This document shows, in pieces, positions 50,873 to 59,078 of a stretch of 64,000 nt of DNA. Position 1 is the first letter of the stretch; each line of letters begins with the position of its first letter. Both the position numbers and the translations under genes were made by a program. Source of the DNA: Planctomycetota bacterium (lineage in GTDB: Bacteria > Planctomycetota > B15-G4); the NCBI GenBank assembly GCA_029259715.1, contig JAJDEP010000003.1:427370-491369 (forward strand). The letters run 5' to 3'. Under the pieces are notes generated by a model. That model had not been told where the DNA came from, searched no databases, and saw nothing but the letters and a program-made list of their open reading frames with translations.

Positions 50873-52672
50873 TCAGCCGCCTCGGACGCGCAGCACTGCG
50901 CCGAGGATCAGCAGCACCAGCCCCGGGAAGAGCGCGAGCCGGCGCGCCAGCCGCGGCGCCGTCCACAGCAGGTGTTGCAGGCTCGGCAGCGCCAGCCCCC
51001 AAGTCAGGGCGGCGAAGGCGGCCGCCACGACGGCACCGGCCAGCGGCGCGCGGCCGGCCACCAGGGCGAAGACGTGCATCGTCGGCAGCAGCAAGAGCAG
51101 CGCCGGCAGCAGCGGCAGGGCCACCATGAGCCTGCGGGGCGGCGGGCCGTCCCCGGTGGGCTCGGGCGTGCGCACGAGGAAGAAGCCCAGCGAGACGGCG
51201 CCGCTCATGAGCGGCAGGACCATGAGGTGCGCCGCCCCCGGCGCCTCCACCAGCACGATCACGGCCAGGAGCGCCCACCACACCAGGGCCGCGGCCCCCA
51301 CCTCGGCCGCCCGCAACGAACGTCCCCGGACCCGCGGCAGGAGGGCGAGCACCGCCCACAGCGTCATCAGCACCACGCCGTTGCTCGAGACCAGGGTGCT
51401 CGCCAGATCGCCGCGTGGCGCGGGCGCCGTCAGGACGGCGAACGCGAGGGCATCGACGGCGAACCACGCGATCACCGCGCCGGTCGCCGCCACGACGGCC
51501 AGCAGGGGCGCCACGATGAGCGCCTCGCGGAGGCGCCGGCCCCGCAGCCGGCCACCGCGCACCCCCGAGCGCAACATGACCACCAGCATCAAGACCGCGC
51601 CGACGCCCAGGCCCAGGTCCAGCCATGCGGGATAGTGCACCAGCCCGAACACCGGCAGGGTGAAGAAGCTGCGATCGGCCGCGGCCACCGGGCTGCCCTC
51701 CGTCACGCCGGGCGGGCGAGCCAGTTCGAGCTCCTCGAGAGACGCCACCATGGCCGAGAGGATCTCGCCCTGCTGCTGGACCGAGGCCGGCCGCAGATTC
51801 TCGGCCGAGTCCCAGGGCCGGTGATACGCCGTGGCCCCGCCGACGAGGGCGAAGTTGAGGCCGGGCAGCCCGGCGTCGCGGAACACCGAGAAGTCCGTGT
51901 CGTTGCCCATGCGCGCGTAGACGGCCGGCCCTGCCGAGCTGCCCCACACGCTGCGCGTGCGCCGGGCCAGCTGCGCCACCAGCCGCCCGCTCCGCGGGCC
52001 GGTCTCGAACAGCACCGCCGGCCCCGCATTGCCCCGGGCCTCGACGTTGACCACGGCGCGCACGTCCGCCATCCACCCATGGTCGGCGGCGAAGTGCCGG
52101 GCGCCCCGGAGTCCCCACTCCTCGGCGTCGCTCCACAGGAAGATCACGTCATGGCGCGGCGGCGGGCGGGTCAGCAGCCAGCGCAGGGTCTCGATCAGGG
52201 CCGACATGCCCGAGCCGTCATCGCCGGCACCCGGGCCCGCGCCGACCGAGTCGTAGTGCGCGGCGAGCAGCAGCGCGGCGCCGTGGTCGAGGCCGGCGTC
52301 GAGAGCCGCCACCCCGCGGCCCGGAATCCGCACCAGGATGTTGTGCAACGGGGTGCCCATGAATTCGCCGACGTGCACCACGGGCTCGACGCCCAACGCT
52401 CGCAGCCGCTCCTGCAGGGCCTCGCGCACGCGAGCGTGCTCCGTCGACCCGAAGCTGTGCGGCGCACGACACAGGTCGCGCACGTGCTCCAGGGCCCGTC
52501 CCGCCGAGAAAACGTCGGGGGGCGCGTCTGACGACAGGGCCCGGGGCGGCACCACGCTGAGCGTGCCGGCCACCATCAACACCGCGAGGCCGGCGAAGAG
52601 CACCACCGCCGTGAAGGGCCGCGCCGGTCGCCCGGGAGCGTGACCCGGCGCGTGGTCGGCGGCGGGCGTCAC
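50873..52672 (-). CDS. Membrane-anchored M28 family metallopeptidase
   Basis: 599 residues. One N-terminal transmembrane helix (about 20-41) precedes an M28 zinc peptidase domain: AAHYDSVGAGPGAGDDGSG (His139, Asp151), FLWSDAEEWGLRG (Glu184/Glu185), VNVEARGNAG and a final His in TAYHRPWDSAENL. The C-terminal 250 residues contain about seven membrane helices. This layout resembles ER metallopeptidase 1-like proteins rather than secreted aminopeptidases. The GTG start overlaps the methyltransferase stop (GTGA), so it is the third gene of the P450-methyltransferase-peptidase operon. Confidence 0.88.
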   Translation of the reverse strand: MTPAADHAPGHAPGRPARPFTAVVLFAGLAVLMVAGTLSVVPPRALSSDAPPDVFSAGRALEHVRDLCRAPHSFGSTEHARVREALQERLRALGVEPVVHVGEFMGTPLHNILVRIPGRGVAALDAGLDHGAALLLAAHYDSVGAGPGAGDDGSGMSALIETLRWLLTRPPPRHDVIFLWSDAEEWGLRGARHFAADHGWMADVRAVVNVEARGNAGPAVLFETGPRSGRLVAQLARRTRSVWGSSAGPAVYARMGNDTDFSVFRDAGLPGLNFALVGGATAYHRPWDSAENLRPASVQQQGEILSAMVASLEELELARPPGVTEGSPVAAADRSFFTLPVFGLVHYPAWLDLGLGVGAVLMLVVMLRSGVRGGRLRGRRLREALIVAPLLAVVAATGAVIAWFAVDALAFAVLTAPAPRGDLASTLVSSNGVVLMTLWAVLALLPRVRGRSLRAAEVGAAALVWWALLAVIVLVEAPGAAHLMVLPLMSGAVSLGFFLVRTPEPTGDGPPPRRLMVALPLLPALLLLLPTMHVFALVAGRAPLAGAVVAAAFAALTWGLALPSLQHLLWTAPRLARRLALFPGLVLLILGAVLRVRGG

Positions 52673-53286
52673 GTCACCCGCGCCCGGCCCAGGTACTGCC
52701 ACGTCGCCACCTTGGGTCCCTGCTCGAGGAAACGATGCTCGAGCGACTCGAGGGTGAAGCCGGCCGCCTGCACGATCCGGTCGATGGGCCGGTTCAGGTG
52801 GCACCCACCGGCGAGGAACTTCTGCACGCCGTTGAGCCGCTGCTGCCAGCGCGCCACCTGCGGGTCGTCGCACAGCCCGTGCTCGGCGAAGTGCAGCCGC
52901 CCTCCCGGCTTGAGCACGCGCCGCACCTCGCTCAACGCCTGGGCGACGTCGGGGATGGAGCACAGGGTCCAGGTGCTGAGCACGCCGTCGACCGAGTGGT
53001 CGGCCAGGGGCAGCCGCTCCGCGTCGAGACCGATGAAGTCGACGGGCACGGGCGAGGCGGCCAGGGCCTCCGCCGCCAGCTGGCGCCCCACCGTCGCGGG
53101 GTCGACGGCCTGCAGCCGCGTCACCGCGTCCGGCAGGAAGGGCAGGTTCAGCCCCGAGCCGAAGCCCAACTCGAGCACCATGCCGTGGAGCCCGGCCGCC
53201 GTCTGCTCTCGCAGCGGCGCCAGCTCCGCATTGGACATCGCCTTGTGGACGAGTCGAGGCAGGAGGTGATCGCGCCAGAGGCCCAA
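52669..53286 (-). CDS. Class I SAM-dependent methyltransferase (UbiE/Methyltransf_11-like)
   Basis: 205 residues from a TTG at 53286 with GGAGG directly upstream (spacing 4-5); this gives GLWRDHLLPRLVHKAMSN as the N-terminus. SAM-binding motifs: MVLELGFGSGLNLPFL, LQAVDPATV, FIGLDAERLPLADHSVDGVL, then EVRRVLKPGGRLHFAEHG. It resembles methyltransferase-like protein 7 type enzymes. It follows the P450 after 8 nt and overlaps the M28 gene. The substrate may be small and hydrophobic, but this is an inference. Confidence 0.88.
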   Translation of the reverse strand: MGLWRDHLLPRLVHKAMSNAELAPLREQTAAGLHGMVLELGFGSGLNLPFLPDAVTRLQAVDPATVGRQLAAEALAASPVPVDFIGLDAERLPLADHSVDGVLSTWTLCSIPDVAQALSEVRRVLKPGGRLHFAEHGLCDDPQVARWQQRLNGVQKFLAGGCHLNRPIDRIVQAAGFTLESLEHRFLEQGPKVATWQYLGRARVT

Positions 53287-53294
53287 CGCCCCTC

Positions 53295-54734
53295 CTAGGT
53301 CAGCTGCACGAGATCGTGGATGTTGCCGCGCACCGGCGTGCGCTCGAAGGTGGCATCGGGCCCCAGCACCTCGGCCGGCAGGGGGCCGCGCGGCATGAGG
53401 GCGATGCGCACCCGCGAATCGACCCGCGCCTGCGGCACGATGCGCAGGGTGAAGCGCTGCAGCATCACCGACAGGGCGATCTTGACGTTGAGCAGAGCAA
53501 ACCAGCGACCGACGCAGATGTGCGGGCCGCTGCCGAAGGGCAGGTAGGTGCCCGGGCGCGGCACCGAGCGTTCCCAGCGTTGCGGGTCGAAGCGCTGCGG
53601 CTCGGCGAAGAAGTGCGGATCGTGGTGCATCGTGAACAGCGACACGTAGGCGCCCGAGCGGCTCGCGAGAGGCACGGTGTGCACCAGCGTGTCCTCGACC
53701 ACCGAGTGCCGGATGTAGGGCACGGCCGGCATCATGCGCAGGACCTCGTCGACCACGCGGCCGAGCAGTGGCAGGTCGGCGAGGGACTCGGGACCCGCCG
53801 GGTCGCCGCTGAGCCGACCGGCCAGTTCGTCGCGCAGGGCGTGGGCCACCTGCGGGTGTTGCGCCAACAGGAACAGGGCCCAGGTGAGCGTCGACGACGA
53901 CGTGGCGTGCCCCGCGAAGAACAAGGTGTGCACGTGCGGGACGAGTTCGCGGTCGGCGGCTCCTCCGAAATGGTCGACGGAGCGCAGCAGGCCCGAGAGC
54001 AAGGTGTTGCTGTCGAGGCCTTGCGCTCGACACCGCGCCATCTGCTCGAGCACCCGCTGCTCGAGGCGCTCAGCCAGTGACAGCATGCGGCCGCGGGGCG
54101 TTCCTGCCCAATTCATGCGCAGCAGAGGCACCCACACGTTCGCCTGCGCCTGCGTCCACGCGTTGAGCAGCTCGCGCAGCGCGTCGGTCTCGGCAGGATC
54201 GTCGCGGCCGAAAAGGATCGACGCGCTGAGGTCCTGCATGAAGGCGTCCATGCGCGCATGGATATCGATGCGCCCGCCCACCTGCCAGCGCTCGAGATGG
54301 GCCTGCACCCGCTCGACCATCAGCGGCGCATAGGCTTCGACCTCCCGCGCGTTCGTCGGCCGGTTGGTGATGCGGCGATGGTGGTTGTGCGCGGCGCCGT
54401 ACATGCGGAACAGGTTGCGCCGGGTCCGACGCTGCGGCGTGGCTGAGGGGCCGCGGCGCGACATCGACGGACCCCGGAAATGCGTGTTGTCCAGCAACAC
54501 CATGCGCGCGAGCACCGGGTCGGTGGTGAACAGCACCGCGTCCTTGGCCGCACTCTTGTCCGGTCGACGGAAGACCACGGTGCGTCCGTGTTCGGCGTGG
54601 AGCCGCGCCAGGCCCGCCAGGGCGTTGCGCTTGAAGCGCAGCTTGACGGACCGATAGGCCGACCAGGGCAGCGTCCGGATCGGCGCCACGGTCTCCGAGA
54701 GCGTCGAACCGGCGGCCACGGTGGTCTCGGACAT
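53295..54734 (-). CDS. Cytochrome P450
   Basis: 479 residues, complete. The I-helix motif AGHATSSST starts at 274, the K-helix ExxR is Glu330-Val-Leu-Arg333, and the heme loop FGSGPHICVGRWFA has the heme ligand Cys407. No N-terminal membrane anchor is seen, so it is a soluble bacterial type. It is the first gene of a minus-strand operon with a methyltransferase and a membrane peptidase. No ferredoxin or reductase gene is adjacent. Oxidation followed by methylation of an unknown small molecule is plausible. Confidence 0.95.
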   Translation of the reverse strand: MSETTVAAGSTLSETVAPIRTLPWSAYRSVKLRFKRNALAGLARLHAEHGRTVVFRRPDKSAAKDAVLFTTDPVLARMVLLDNTHFRGPSMSRRGPSATPQRRTRRNLFRMYGAAHNHHRRITNRPTNAREVEAYAPLMVERVQAHLERWQVGGRIDIHARMDAFMQDLSASILFGRDDPAETDALRELLNAWTQAQANVWVPLLRMNWAGTPRGRMLSLAERLEQRVLEQMARCRAQGLDSNTLLSGLLRSVDHFGGAADRELVPHVHTLFFAGHATSSSTLTWALFLLAQHPQVAHALRDELAGRLSGDPAGPESLADLPLLGRVVDEVLRMMPAVPYIRHSVVEDTLVHTVPLASRSGAYVSLFTMHHDPHFFAEPQRFDPQRWERSVPRPGTYLPFGSGPHICVGRWFALLNVKIALSVMLQRFTLRIVPQARVDSRVRIALMPRGPLPAEVLGPDATFERTPVRGNIHDLVQLT

Positions 54735-54843
54735 CGCCGCAGCATACTCGTCGGGGGGCGGCGGCCACGAGGTCCGAGATCCGGCCGGCCGTGAGGTGGG
54801 CCGTGCGGATGTGGGCCGCCCTGGCGGTCGCTATGCTGCCGCC

Positions 54844-55434
54844 ATGCCCGCTGACGAGTCCGCTCCTGAATCTGCACCGGGGCGCACCCCCACAGCCCCT
54901 CGCCTCGGACCGGTGCTCGTCGATCGTGAGACCATCGCTGCGGCGGTGCGGCGCGTGGCCGAGGGCGTCCTCGACGATCTGCACGCCCCCGAGCTCACCG
55001 TCATGGCGGTCCTCAACGGCGCGTTGATCTTCACGGCCGACCTGGTGCGCCACCTCGACGTGCCCTTGCGCATCGAGACCGTGAGGGCCAAGAGCTATCG
55101 CGGCGCGGGCACCGCCGCCGGCGCTCTCACGCTGCGCATGGACGACGTGACGCGGCTCGCCGGCCGCCACGTGTTGCTGGTGGACGACATCCTCGACACC
55201 GGCAGGACCATGCAGCGCCTGCGGGCCGAGGTCGCCGCGCAGGAGCCGGCCAGCGTGCGCATCGCGGTCCTGCTCGACAAGCCGTCACGACGGGCCGTGG
55301 ACATCGAAGCCGACTACGTGGGCATCGAATTGCCGGATGTCTTTGTCGTGGGCTACGGCTTGGACTTCGACGAACGCTGGCGCAACCTCCCGGACGTGCA
55401 TGCGCTGGAGACCGGCGCCGCATCCATCGGTTAG
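54844..55434 (+). CDS. hpt: Hypoxanthine phosphoribosyltransferase
   Basis: 196 residues. VMAVLNGALIFTADLVRHLD, RAKSYRGAG and the PRPP-binding loop HVLLVDDILDTGRTM identify the purine salvage enzyme that joins hypoxanthine or guanine to PRPP. KPSRRAVDIEADYVGIELPD followed by VVGYGLDFDERWRNLP completes the family pattern. The first 25 residues are a Pro/Ala-rich extension that is not part of the usual fold. It is divergent from the P450 and 11 nt upstream of the FMN reductase gene. Confidence 0.94.
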   Translation: MPADESAPESAPGRTPTAPRLGPVLVDRETIAAAVRRVAEGVLDDLHAPELTVMAVLNGALIFTADLVRHLDVPLRIETVRAKSYRGAGTAAGALTLRMDDVTRLAGRHVLLVDDILDTGRTMQRLRAEVAAQEPASVRIAVLLDKPSRRAVDIEADYVGIELPDVFVVGYGLDFDERWRNLPDVHALETGAASIG

Positions 55435-55445
55435 GGTCTGCGGCC

Positions 55446-56030
55446 ATGCCCCAACTCCTCGCCTTCGCGGGCAGCGCCCGCACCGACTCGTTCAACAAGC
55501 GCCTGGCGCGCCTCGCCGCCGCTCGCGCCCGCGACGCGGGCGCCGACGTCACCGACCTCGACCTGCGCGATCTCGACCTGCCGCTCTACGACGGCGACCT
55601 CGAAGCCGCCGGTGGACTGCCCGCGGGCGCCGTCGCCCTGAAGCAGGCCATGGGCGCTCACGACGGCCTGATCCTCGCGTGTCCCGAATACAACGGCTCC
55701 ATCACGCCCCTGCTCAAGAACGCCATCGACTGGGCCTCGCGCCCCCTGCCCGACGAGCCGCCCCTGGCGTCGTACGGGGGCAAGACGGCCCTGCTGCTCT
55801 CGGCCTCGCCGGGCGGATGGGGCGGGATGCGCGGGCTCGTCCACGTGCGGGCGATCCTGTCCGGAATCGGTGTCCATGTCGTCCCCGAACAGGTGGCCGT
55901 GGCGAGAGCCCATGAGCTGCTGCCCCCCGAGACCGTGGAATCCGGCGCCTTGCCCGACGAACGCCTCGACGCCGCCCTCACGCGGGCCGTGATGCAGATC
56001 GTCGACACGACAGCCCGGCTGACCCGCTGA
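55446..56030 (+). CDS. NADPH-dependent FMN reductase (flavodoxin-like)
   Basis: 194 residues. The phosphate-binding loop GSARTDSFNKRL and the flavin-ring loop CPEYNGSITPLLKNAIDWAS define the ArsH/ChrR-like FMN reductase group; LLLSASPGGWGGMRG is the third FMN loop. It reduces FMN, quinones or other electron acceptors with NAD(P)H. It is in a plus-strand group with hpt and the DUF1570-like gene, with gaps of 11 and 14 nt. Confidence 0.92.
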   Translation: MPQLLAFAGSARTDSFNKRLARLAAARARDAGADVTDLDLRDLDLPLYDGDLEAAGGLPAGAVALKQAMGAHDGLILACPEYNGSITPLLKNAIDWASRPLPDEPPLASYGGKTALLLSASPGGWGGMRGLVHVRAILSGIGVHVVPEQVAVARAHELLPPETVESGALPDERLDAALTRAVMQIVDTTARLTR

Positions 56031-56044
56031 TAGGATCGGACCCG

Positions 56045-58363
56045 ATGAGGGTCCCATGGCGAGGTTGGCGAGCGGGATTCGGCGGCGCGCTGGTGGCGGG
56101 ACTCCTACTGGCGATGCCACCGGCCGACGAGGCCGAACTGCTCGAGGCCCTGGGCCTCGCCGACCGGCGCATCGAAGCCGGACGTTGGGCCGACGCCGTC
56201 GAGGCCCTCACCGCGCACCTCGACACCCAGGCTCCGTCGGACGCCCTGCGCGCGTGGGCGCCCTGGTTCCTGGCCCGCCTCGAACGCTGCGTCTTCGAGC
56301 TGCAGACCGAGCCGGCCACCGTCGCCGAGCTGGTGGGTCCGGCCTTTGTCGACCACGACCCGCGCCGCGGTCACCTCACCTTGCGCTACGACGGGATGAG
56401 TCCCCAGCACCCCGTCCCCGAGGGCGAGTCCGCCGAGGAGTTGATCAAGAACTACGTCCGCTGGCGGAACCGACAGCGAACCCGCCCGTTGAGCGGCATC
56501 TTCCCCACGGACTTCGGCTGGGGCGCCTGGGGCATGGTCCCGCCGGTGGCCTTCCGAGACGAGCTGAACCTCACCCTCGTCTACGACCCGACCCAGACCG
56601 ACCACCGCTTCGAGACGGGCCCGGCGCTTCGACTCGGCCTCGATGGGTCCGACGATCACCACCTCCAGCTCGAGATCCGCACGGGCTCTTCCGGCGCACG
56701 CCGTGTCCTCCACAGCCTGGCGCTGTACCAGGGACGCAACGGCACCCGAGAGCTGCTGAAGCGCAAGCCGCTCTCGGAAGACGAGCCGTCCCCCATCGAA
56801 CTGAAGGTGGAGGTCACCCCGAGCCAGGTGAACATCTCCATCAACGGCGGACTCGTCCTGCGCACGGCGAACAAGACGCGACGGGTGGGCGGGTTCGCCA
56901 TCTCGGCGGCGTCCCACCTCACGCGCGTCGACATCGAGGGCGAGACGGACGGCCGCTGGATCGAGCGTCTGCGCGAAGACCGTCGCTCGCGGGACCGGCG
57001 GGATTTCGACCTGTTTCGCGACGCGCCCGAGCGCATTCCCGTCTGGCTCGAGCCCCGCCCCCTCGACGACCGCGAACACGGGCGGCTCACGCCCCGCGCC
57101 TATCCCGGCCCGCGCACGGCCGCCCTCGACGAGGCGGCGGACCGCATCGACGACCTGCTGCGCGACGACGACCTGGCCCGGGCCTGGGAGGTGCTCGAGC
57201 CCTTCGACCACGGCGAGACCTTCCTGTTCCACGCCTGGTGCCGGGCGGTGATCCTCGCTTCGGCCGGTTGGACCGCGGCTGCCGTCGACGAGGCCCGCCT
57301 GGTCATGACGGGTGTGCAGTTCCCCGACGAACCCACCGACGACATGCCCCTCGCCATCCGCGTCCTGGCCGCGCGGCTGGTGGCGCCCACGGCGGAGGTG
57401 TCCCACGCCGCCCTCGAGGGTCTCGCCCGCGAGCACCCGACGGCGGCCGGGCCGTGGGAGCAACTCGCGGACGCCTACCTCATCGACGGACAGCCCCAGC
57501 GCTCGGCCGAGACGGTGCGCCGCGCCCTCAGGGCCGGGGCCCCGCGGTCGGCCCTGGCGGCGGTGGTCGACCTGCTCATCCGCGCCGAGCGCGGCCCCGA
57601 ATGGACCGGCGCCTTCGAGCAGAAGACGCGACACTTCGTGATCCACAGCGACATCAGCGCCCGCTTCTGCCGCGAGGCCGGGCAGCAGCTCGAGTCGGTG
57701 TGGGCCGGCTACCGTCGCATCCTCGGCAGCGTCGCCCCCGATGAGGACCGCGCGCGTCTGCCCATCTACATCTTCTCGACCCAGGGCGCCTACCTGTCCC
57801 ATGCCAAGGACCTCTTCTCCGCCGAGCCCACCCGCACCGCCGGTCTGTTCAGCCGCCAACTGCAACAGGTGCTCGTGTGGGACCAACCCGACCGGGCCGC
57901 CACCATGCGCACCTTGCGCCACGAGGCCTTCCACGCCTACCTCGACGCGCTCGTGGGCGATGCCCCGCCGTGGCTCCACGAAGGCCTCGCCGAGTACTTC
58001 GAGAACGCCGACTCGCGCAACGGACGCATGACGCCCGGAGACCCGGTCGTCGAGTACGTGCTCGGTCTCGACGGGGCACCGGCTGTCTCGTACGCGAAGC
58101 TCACGACCATGGCGCCCCACGACTTCTACGCCCTCCCCGAGCTGACCTATCCCCACGCCTGGCGGCTGGCCCACTTCCTGCTGCACGAAGGCACGGGGGA
58201 GCGTCGGGTGATCGACACGTTGATCACGGAGCTGGCCACCGGCGCCGCCCAGGACAGCGCCGTGGCCACCGCGTTCGAGGCCTTCACCGCGGGCGAGCTC
58301 GACGCCGGTGTCGACGCCCACACCCAGAGCTTGCGCGCCGCGTTGGAGCCGGACGGTCCCTGA
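56045..58363 (+). CDS. DUF1570/peptidase-MA-like secreted metalloprotease
   Basis: 772 residues with a hydrophobic N-terminus (GFGGALVAGLLLAMPPA) that may be a signal peptide or anchor. Residues about 170-310 are a concanavalin-like beta domain (DHRFETGPALRLGLDG, VNISINGGLVLRT). A helical, TPR-like part follows (360-520). The C-terminal part is a gluzincin-type protease: LRHEAFHAYLDAL with zinc ligands His626 and His630, then WLHEGLAEYFEN supplying the third ligand. This combination is typical of Planctomycetota. The substrate is unknown. Confidence 0.82.
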   Translation: MRVPWRGWRAGFGGALVAGLLLAMPPADEAELLEALGLADRRIEAGRWADAVEALTAHLDTQAPSDALRAWAPWFLARLERCVFELQTEPATVAELVGPAFVDHDPRRGHLTLRYDGMSPQHPVPEGESAEELIKNYVRWRNRQRTRPLSGIFPTDFGWGAWGMVPPVAFRDELNLTLVYDPTQTDHRFETGPALRLGLDGSDDHHLQLEIRTGSSGARRVLHSLALYQGRNGTRELLKRKPLSEDEPSPIELKVEVTPSQVNISINGGLVLRTANKTRRVGGFAISAASHLTRVDIEGETDGRWIERLREDRRSRDRRDFDLFRDAPERIPVWLEPRPLDDREHGRLTPRAYPGPRTAALDEAADRIDDLLRDDDLARAWEVLEPFDHGETFLFHAWCRAVILASAGWTAAAVDEARLVMTGVQFPDEPTDDMPLAIRVLAARLVAPTAEVSHAALEGLAREHPTAAGPWEQLADAYLIDGQPQRSAETVRRALRAGAPRSALAAVVDLLIRAERGPEWTGAFEQKTRHFVIHSDISARFCREAGQQLESVWAGYRRILGSVAPDEDRARLPIYIFSTQGAYLSHAKDLFSAEPTRTAGLFSRQLQQVLVWDQPDRAATMRTLRHEAFHAYLDALVGDAPPWLHEGLAEYFENADSRNGRMTPGDPVVEYVLGLDGAPAVSYAKLTTMAPHDFYALPELTYPHAWRLAHFLLHEGTGERRVIDTLITELATGAAQDSAVATAFEAFTAGELDAGVDAHTQSLRAALEPDGP

Positions 58364-58396
58364 AACCAGGGGGCCGGAGGACCGCGCGGACGCGCG

Positions 58397-59059
58397 TCAG
58401 GTTACGGCGCTCACGTCGAAGGCCGTGGAGCTGTGCAGCTCGCGGGCGCCGGTCTCCCGCAGGATCCGGGCGGCGTTGCGGGCGCGGACGCCGCCCCCCG
58501 GCATGACCGTGAGGCGCGCGCCGGCCTGATCCACGAGCCGCGCGAGGACCGGCAGGTTCGAAACCGCGTCGTGCGCGCCGCCCGACGTGAGCACCCGGAC
58601 CACGCCGAGATCGATGAGCATCTCGAGCGCCGCGCCCGGGTCGTCGACTCTGTCGAAGGCGCGGTGGAAGGTCACCGGCACGGGACCGGCCGCCTGCACG
58701 AGGCGCGCCGTCGCCTCGGTATCGACGACGGCGCCGCCGCCTGCGTCGGAAACGAGCAGGCCGAAGACGAGACCGTCGGCCCCGGCGTCGCGAGCCCGGT
58801 CGATCTGCTCGCGCATGAGCTGCACGGCCGCCGCGTCGGCCACGAAGTCGCCGGCCCGCGGACGGATCATCACGTGCACCGGCACCGACACCGCCTCGAT
58901 CACGCGCCTCAGAGTGACGTCGTCGGGGGTCAGGCCGTCCAGGTCCAGCCGCGCGCACAACTCGATCCGCCCCGCCCCCGCCTGATCGGCGGCCACCGCG
59001 TCTTCGACGCCCTCCACGCACACCTCCAGCAGCGGCGCTCCGGGCGCGGTCACCGGCAC
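58397..59059 (-). CDS. cutC: CutC family protein
   Basis: 220 residues, a TIM barrel with the family motifs LEVCVEGVEDAVAADQAGAG, RIELCARLDLDGLTP, VMIRPRAGDF, VTFHRAFDRV, RVLTSGGAHDA and TVMPGGGVRARN. CutC is linked to copper tolerance, although its biochemical role is debated. The start is GTG at 59059, with a second GTG two codons later. It lies 19 nt downstream of the M48 peptidase gene. Confidence 0.92.
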   Translation of the reverse strand: MPVTAPGAPLLEVCVEGVEDAVAADQAGAGRIELCARLDLDGLTPDDVTLRRVIEAVSVPVHVMIRPRAGDFVADAAAVQLMREQIDRARDAGADGLVFGLLVSDAGGGAVVDTEATARLVQAAGPVPVTFHRAFDRVDDPGAALEMLIDLGVVRVLTSGGAHDAVSNLPVLARLVDQAGARLTVMPGGGVRARNAARILRETGARELHSSTAFDVSAVT

Positions 59060-59078
59060 ACGCCAAGTGCTGACCGAC

